Assembly (NCBI GenBank): GCA_046316025.1
Contig: JBKCXU010000024.1
Location: forward strand, 1-64,000
DNA from: JAJTHJ01 sp046316025
Lineage (GTDB): Bacteria > Pseudomonadota > Gammaproteobacteria > Burkholderiales > Burkholderiaceae_F
Length of the DNA: 64,000 bases
Direction of reading: 5' to 3'
The translations under genes and the position numbers were made by a program. How positions within the stretch are numbered: the stretch's first letter is position 1; each line of letters starts with the position of its first letter. The notes under the pieces are model-generated. The model did not search any database. It worked only from the letters and a program-made list of their open reading frames with translations, and had not been told where the DNA came from. This document shows, one piece after another, positions 59,343 to 64,000 of the stretch.

Positions 59343-59475
59343 CGCCCCCACCCCGACCCTCCCCCGCAAGCGGGGGAGGGAGAAAGAGCCCTCAGCCCCG
59401 CCCCTCCCCCGCTGATGCGGGCAAGGGGAGAAAACTCCCTCCCCTGCGAAGCGGGGGAGGGCTGGGGTGGGGGCG
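59343..59475. repeat. 133-bp C/G-rich element with 24-bp imperfect terminal inverted repeats
   Basis: The 24-base arms at 59343-59366 and 59452-59475 are complementary except at two positions. Inside are further CTCCCCCGC/GCGGGGGAG pairs. It lies between two convergent genes and resembles the 95-bp element at 4832. No coding capacity. Confidence 0.75.
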
Positions 59476-59498
59476 CGGGCGCCCCAACGCGTTAAGGC

Positions 59499-60602
59499 TC
59501 ATCGGCCGGGCGGCTGCCGAGCAGCCGGGTCAGGGCAGGCCGCGGCCCAACGGGCAGCAACGCCGCGCCCACTGCACGCGAGCCGCCCTTCGCCGCGCAG
59601 CGCGTTGAGCACGCGGCGCAGCCGTTCGTCGGTCGGCGGCGCCTCGTCGCCGGCAAAGAGTGCCCGCAGTTCGACGAAGGTAAAGCCCGCCTGCGCCCGC
59701 TCCAACGCCGCACGGCGGATGCGGGTGTCGAGCGGCAAATCGGCCGCGTACTCGGCCGGGGTCTCGCGCAGCAGCAGCGGCTGCACCGTCTCTTGCGCGG
59801 AGCCGGCGGCCAGAAAAAAGCGGTGCGTCCAGTACGCCGCCTGCTTGCGGTTGCCGGCAAACACCCACTGCACGCGCGGATGCAGCACGGCCAGTTCGGC
59901 CAGCACGCGGGTGACGTGGGTGGGCGACCAGTCGCCCAGCCGCTTGGGGTCGAGAAAGTCGCCGTAGTTGGCCTCGACCACCACGGCCGCGTGCGGCGTG
60001 GCGCCCAACTCGCGCAATTGCTGGTGCAGCGCCTGCAACTGCGAGAAGTCGCCGAGCAGGTTTTCGCCCGTCTTGCGCTCGACCACCGCGACAACCGCCT
60101 CGTCGCGCAGCAGCGCGTAGTCGCCGGCGGCGAGCTTGCGACGCACGACGGCGGCGCCGGGCAGCGTCCACGGATAGCGCTCGGCGCTGTCGATCGCCAC
60201 CGCCAGCGCCGTCGGCGCGCGCAGCACCACCCGCCCGCGCGACTTGTGCGCGCGCACGCCGCTCTCGGTGCGGAAGAACACCTGCTCGTAGACGCCGCTG
60301 CCGTCCTTGTACGGTTTGGCCAGGATCAGGAACTCGCAGCGCTTGCGGTTGGCGCGGTCCAGCGTCAGCGACAGTTTGGGGCCGAGCCGATCGAGCACGC
60401 GCACCGGTACGCGCTCGAACTCTTCGAGCGACTCGGCCGGCTCCGGCGGCTCGCGCTCGCGCAGGCAAAACACCTGCGCGCCCGGCCCCGGCCACGGATG
60501 CTGCGCACGGAAGGCGAACAGCACCCGGCCGTCACGCTCGATGCGGATGCGCACCGCAAAGCGCGGGTGCGCGGTGCGCTCGGCGATCCACAGCAGGGCC
60601 AT
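59499..60602 (-). CDS. ERCC4-domain nuclease
   Basis: A 367-residue protein whose centre is an ERCC4 (XPF-type) nuclease domain: AIDSAERYPW, GDYALLRDEAVVAVVERKTGENLLGDFS (key ERK and the flanking acidic residues). XPF-family nucleases cut branched DNA, but bacterial proteins of this type are poorly described. The flanking regions (about 1-130 and 230-367) have no recognised domain. ATG 60602 is used; another start 27 bases upstream is possible. It is divergent from the chromate transporter genes. Confidence 0.75.
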   Translation of the reverse strand: MALLWIAERTAHPRFAVRIRIERDGRVLFAFRAQHPWPGPGAQVFCLREREPPEPAESLEEFERVPVRVLDRLGPKLSLTLDRANRKRCEFLILAKPYKDGSGVYEQVFFRTESGVRAHKSRGRVVLRAPTALAVAIDSAERYPWTLPGAAVVRRKLAAGDYALLRDEAVVAVVERKTGENLLGDFSQLQALHQQLRELGATPHAAVVVEANYGDFLDPKRLGDWSPTHVTRVLAELAVLHPRVQWVFAGNRKQAAYWTHRFFLAAGSAQETVQPLLLRETPAEYAADLPLDTRIRRAALERAQAGFTFVELRALFAGDEAPPTDERLRRVLNALRGEGRLACSGRGVAARWAAACPDPAARQPPGR

Positions 60603-60636
60603 GCGCGCGATGGTATCGCCGCGTAGCATCGTGCGC

Positions 60637-61188
60637 ATGGCTGGCCCGCGCTCGCTCACCGAACTCTTCGTCGCTTTCACGCTGCTGGCGCTGCAGGGCT
60701 TTGGCGGCGTGCTGGCGGTGGCGCAACGCGTGCTGTGCGAGCAACGTCGCTGGCTGACGCCGCAGGAGTTTCTCGAAATGCTGTCGGTCGGCCAGGTGCT
60801 GCCGGGGCCCAACGTGTGCAACGTGGCGCTGATGGTCGGCGACCGCTTCTTTGGCCTGCGCGGGGCCTTGGCGGCGCTCGCCGGGATGATGACTGTGCCG
60901 CTGGTGCTGGTGCTGACACTCGCAGCCTTGTACGTGAACTTCGCCGATGTGCCGCAAGTGGCCGGTGCTCTGCGCGGCATGAGCGCGGTCGCCGCAGGGC
61001 TGATCGTCGGCACCGCGCTCAAGCTCGCCCCCGGGCTGCGCCACGGCCCGCTGCATCCGGCGGCGTCGGTCTCGTTGGTGGCCGCCGCCTTCGGCGCGAT
61101 CGCGCTGCTGCGCTGGCCGCTGCCCTCGGTGTTGCTCGCGCTGGGCGCCGCGGGTTGGCTGCTGGCGTGGCGGGGGCAGCGGCGATGA
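60637..61188 (+). CDS. chrA: chromate transporter, N-terminal-type half
   Basis: A 183-residue membrane protein of the short-chain CHR family. FTLLALQGFGGVLAVAQRVL and LSVGQVLPGPNVCNVALMVG (key GFGG and QVLPGPN) are family motifs. Short CHR proteins act as pairs of about 180 residues, with the second encoded next. They may export chromate, or sulfate-like anions. The stop overlaps the partner's start (ATGA). Confidence 0.88.
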   Translation: MAGPRSLTELFVAFTLLALQGFGGVLAVAQRVLCEQRRWLTPQEFLEMLSVGQVLPGPNVCNVALMVGDRFFGLRGALAALAGMMTVPLVLVLTLAALYVNFADVPQVAGALRGMSAVAAGLIVGTALKLAPGLRHGPLHPAASVSLVAAAFGAIALLRWPLPSVLLALGAAGWLLAWRGQRR

Positions 61189-61709
61189 GTGTTGCGGACT
61201 GGTTCGGCCTGTTCGGTCACTTTCTGCTGCTGTCGCTGCTCTCCATCGGCGGCGCGATCGTCGTCGCGCCCGACATGCACCGCGTGATGGTCGGGCAGTA
61301 CGGGCTGCTGACCGATGCGCAATTCAACGCGTCGATCGCGCTGGCGCAGGCCGCGCCGGGGCCGAACGTGCTGTTCGTCGCGGTGATGGGTTATCAGGCG
61401 GCCGGGTTGGCGGGTGCCGCGGCCACGATGCTCGGGATCATGCTGCCTTCGACCACACTGACGCTCGCCGCCTGGCGCTGGGGACAGGCGCGGCGCGACT
61501 GGCCGGCGATAGCCGCGTTCAAGGCTGGGCTGGCGCCCATCGTCCTTGCGCTGATGGCCGCCACCGGCTGGCTGCTGGTGGCGCAAGCGCCCGGCTGGCG
61601 GCACTACGCGATCGCCGCCATCGCCGCGCTGCTCGTCTGGCGCACGCGGCTGCATCTGCTGGCGCTGATTGCGGCGGGTGCGGTGGTGGGGGCGCTGGGC
61701 TGGGTTTAG
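61185..61709 (+). CDS. chrA: chromate transporter, C-terminal-type half
   Basis: A 174-residue CHR-family protein, the partner of the preceding gene. LLSLLSIGGAIVVAPDMHRVMV and ALAQAAPGPNVLFVAVMGY (key SIGG and Q-APGPN) repeat the family pattern with opposite topology expected. The ATGA overlap implies coupled synthesis of equal amounts. Confidence 0.88.
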   Translation: MSVADWFGLFGHFLLLSLLSIGGAIVVAPDMHRVMVGQYGLLTDAQFNASIALAQAAPGPNVLFVAVMGYQAAGLAGAAATMLGIMLPSTTLTLAAWRWGQARRDWPAIAAFKAGLAPIVLALMAATGWLLVAQAPGWRHYAIAAIAALLVWRTRLHLLALIAAGAVVGALGWV

Positions 61710-61721
61710 GGACGGTCTTCT

Positions 61722-61799
61722 GTTGACCGTTGTCTGTTGTCAGTTGAGTGGACTCGAACGCGGCCAACCGACAACCGCCAACCGACAACCGACAACCGC
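61722..61799. repeat. heptamer arrays in opposite orientation
   Basis: Four GTTGNNN heptamers (61722-61749) are followed by five CAACCGN heptamers (61765-61799). The two arrays are inverted relative to each other and could pair imperfectly. A related CAAC heptamer array lies at 698-725. They sit between chrA and the thiC riboswitch. Confidence 0.75.
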
Positions 61800-61814
61800 T
61801 ACACTGCCCTTCGC

Positions 61815-61892
61815 ACGCAGGGGTCCTGGCGAAACGCCGCCGGGTGAGACAGACCCTCTGAACCTGGACGGGTAATGCCGTCGATGGGAGTC
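61815..61892 (+). promoter_or_regulatory. TPP riboswitch (THI element)
   Basis: The conserved blocks occur in order: GGGGTCC, then GGGTGAGA (consensus CTGAGA here begins GTGAGA), ACCCTCTGAACCTGGACGGGTAATGCC (key GAACCTG and GGGTAATGCC), and GTCGATGGGA. It lies 47 bases before the thiC start and should repress thiC when thiamine pyrophosphate is present. The single change in the CTGAGA block is unusual but probably tolerated. Confidence 0.92.
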
Positions 61893-61938
61893 GTGACCGG
61901 CCTTGCGGCCCGCGGCTTCCTCACACAAGGAGCCGCCG

Positions 61939-63810
<1,872 letters not shown>

Positions 63811-63816
63811 GCCGGA

Positions 63817-64000
63817 ATGCGCGACTGCTCCGATGGCCCACGCAGCGTGCAACGAGCGCGTGCCTGGTGTCTGTCGCTGGTGGCGAGCGTGCTGACGGGC
63901 TGTTCGGCGCTTGGGCACCTGGTCGCGCGCACGAACTCGATCCATGTCGAGCCCTTGGCCGAGTCGGCTCCGGGGGCAGGGTCGAACTGTTCTCGGTGGA
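63817..64000 (+). CDS. start of a lipoprotein gene (runs off the window)
   Basis: An open frame begins at ATG 63817 and continues to the last base. Its N-terminus has positive residues, a hydrophobic run (CLSLVASVLTGC) and a lipobox at LTGC, so the product is probably an outer-membrane lipoprotein. Only 61 codons are visible, so no family can be named. Confidence 0.5.
   Translation, partial: MRDCSDGPRSVQRARAWCLSLVASVLTGCSALGHLVARTNSIHVEPLAESAPGAGSNCSRW

Noticed and set aside
61722..61799. Heptamer arrays as a CRISPR
   Set aside because: Units of seven bases without spacers of regular length do not form a CRISPR array, and no cas gene is present.

Overview
This is a GC-rich, tightly packed Gram-negative chromosome segment. 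The enzyme families, the waaC-waaA-tolC-rhodanese-pcm neighbourhood and a THI-box-controlled thiC suggest a betaproteobacterium (inference; no rRNA or tRNA gene is visible to settle it). The window is dominated by surface-glycan genes. Many neighbours overlap by ATGA or GTGA, so translational coupling is the rule.

Layout. Bases 1-6300 hold scattered metabolic genes: a hotdog thioesterase, an SGNH hydrolase, a small ACT-like gene behind a folded leader, an SDR, a VapBC toxin-antitoxin pair, a fumarylacetoacetase-family enzyme, a broken Tat-leader gene and an amidase. Bases 6320-8952 hold galE, a plsC-type acyltransferase and apaH. Bases 9131-14079 (minus strand) form an ADP-heptose operon with kinase and adenylyltransferase as separate genes (rfaE1-hldD-gmhB-rfaE2), followed by a WecA-like initiating transferase and a DUF3108 protein.

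Bases 14286-27249 are an ABC-transporter-type O-antigen locus: rfbBDAC for dTDP-rhamnose, Wzm/Wzt with a C-terminal glycan-binding domain on Wzt, a fusion of a CMP-sugar synthetase with an RraA-like aldolase, and a 1987-residue protein that joins a KpsC/KpsS-like domain, a beta domain, a long coiled coil, a WbsX/GH99-like domain, a GT4 and a GT2. Together these suggest a polymer capped by a CMP-activated ulosonic acid, with chain length set by the coiled coil. That model is inference.

Bases 27278-48651 add a lipoprotein, a methyltransferase, a 1304-residue double GT-C membrane protein, and a polyprenyl-phosphate-pentose set (HAD-UbiA fusion, DprE1, DprE2) with GtrA- and LPG-synthase-like membrane proteins. 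An acyltransferase cassette next to an IS3 remnant sits between dprE1 and dprE2 and is flanked by a 90-bp direct duplication of the dprE1 3' end. A truncated GT2, a GT2-GT4 fusion, a Wzx-like flippase and another GT2 follow. Bases 48648-54758 hold manC, manB/algC, galU, waaC and waaA. Bases 54748-64000 hold tolC, a rhodanese, pcm, thiD, an FAD oxidoreductase, an ERCC4-type nuclease, a split chromate transporter, a TPP riboswitch with thiC, and the start of a lipoprotein gene.

Three kinds of small repeat are dispersed here: a GGGGTCAGACCCC palindrome (inside plsC, inside waaA twice, and supplying the hldD stop codon), MITE-like C/G-rich elements, and heptamer CAAC arrays. No CRISPR array, prophage or replication origin was seen.
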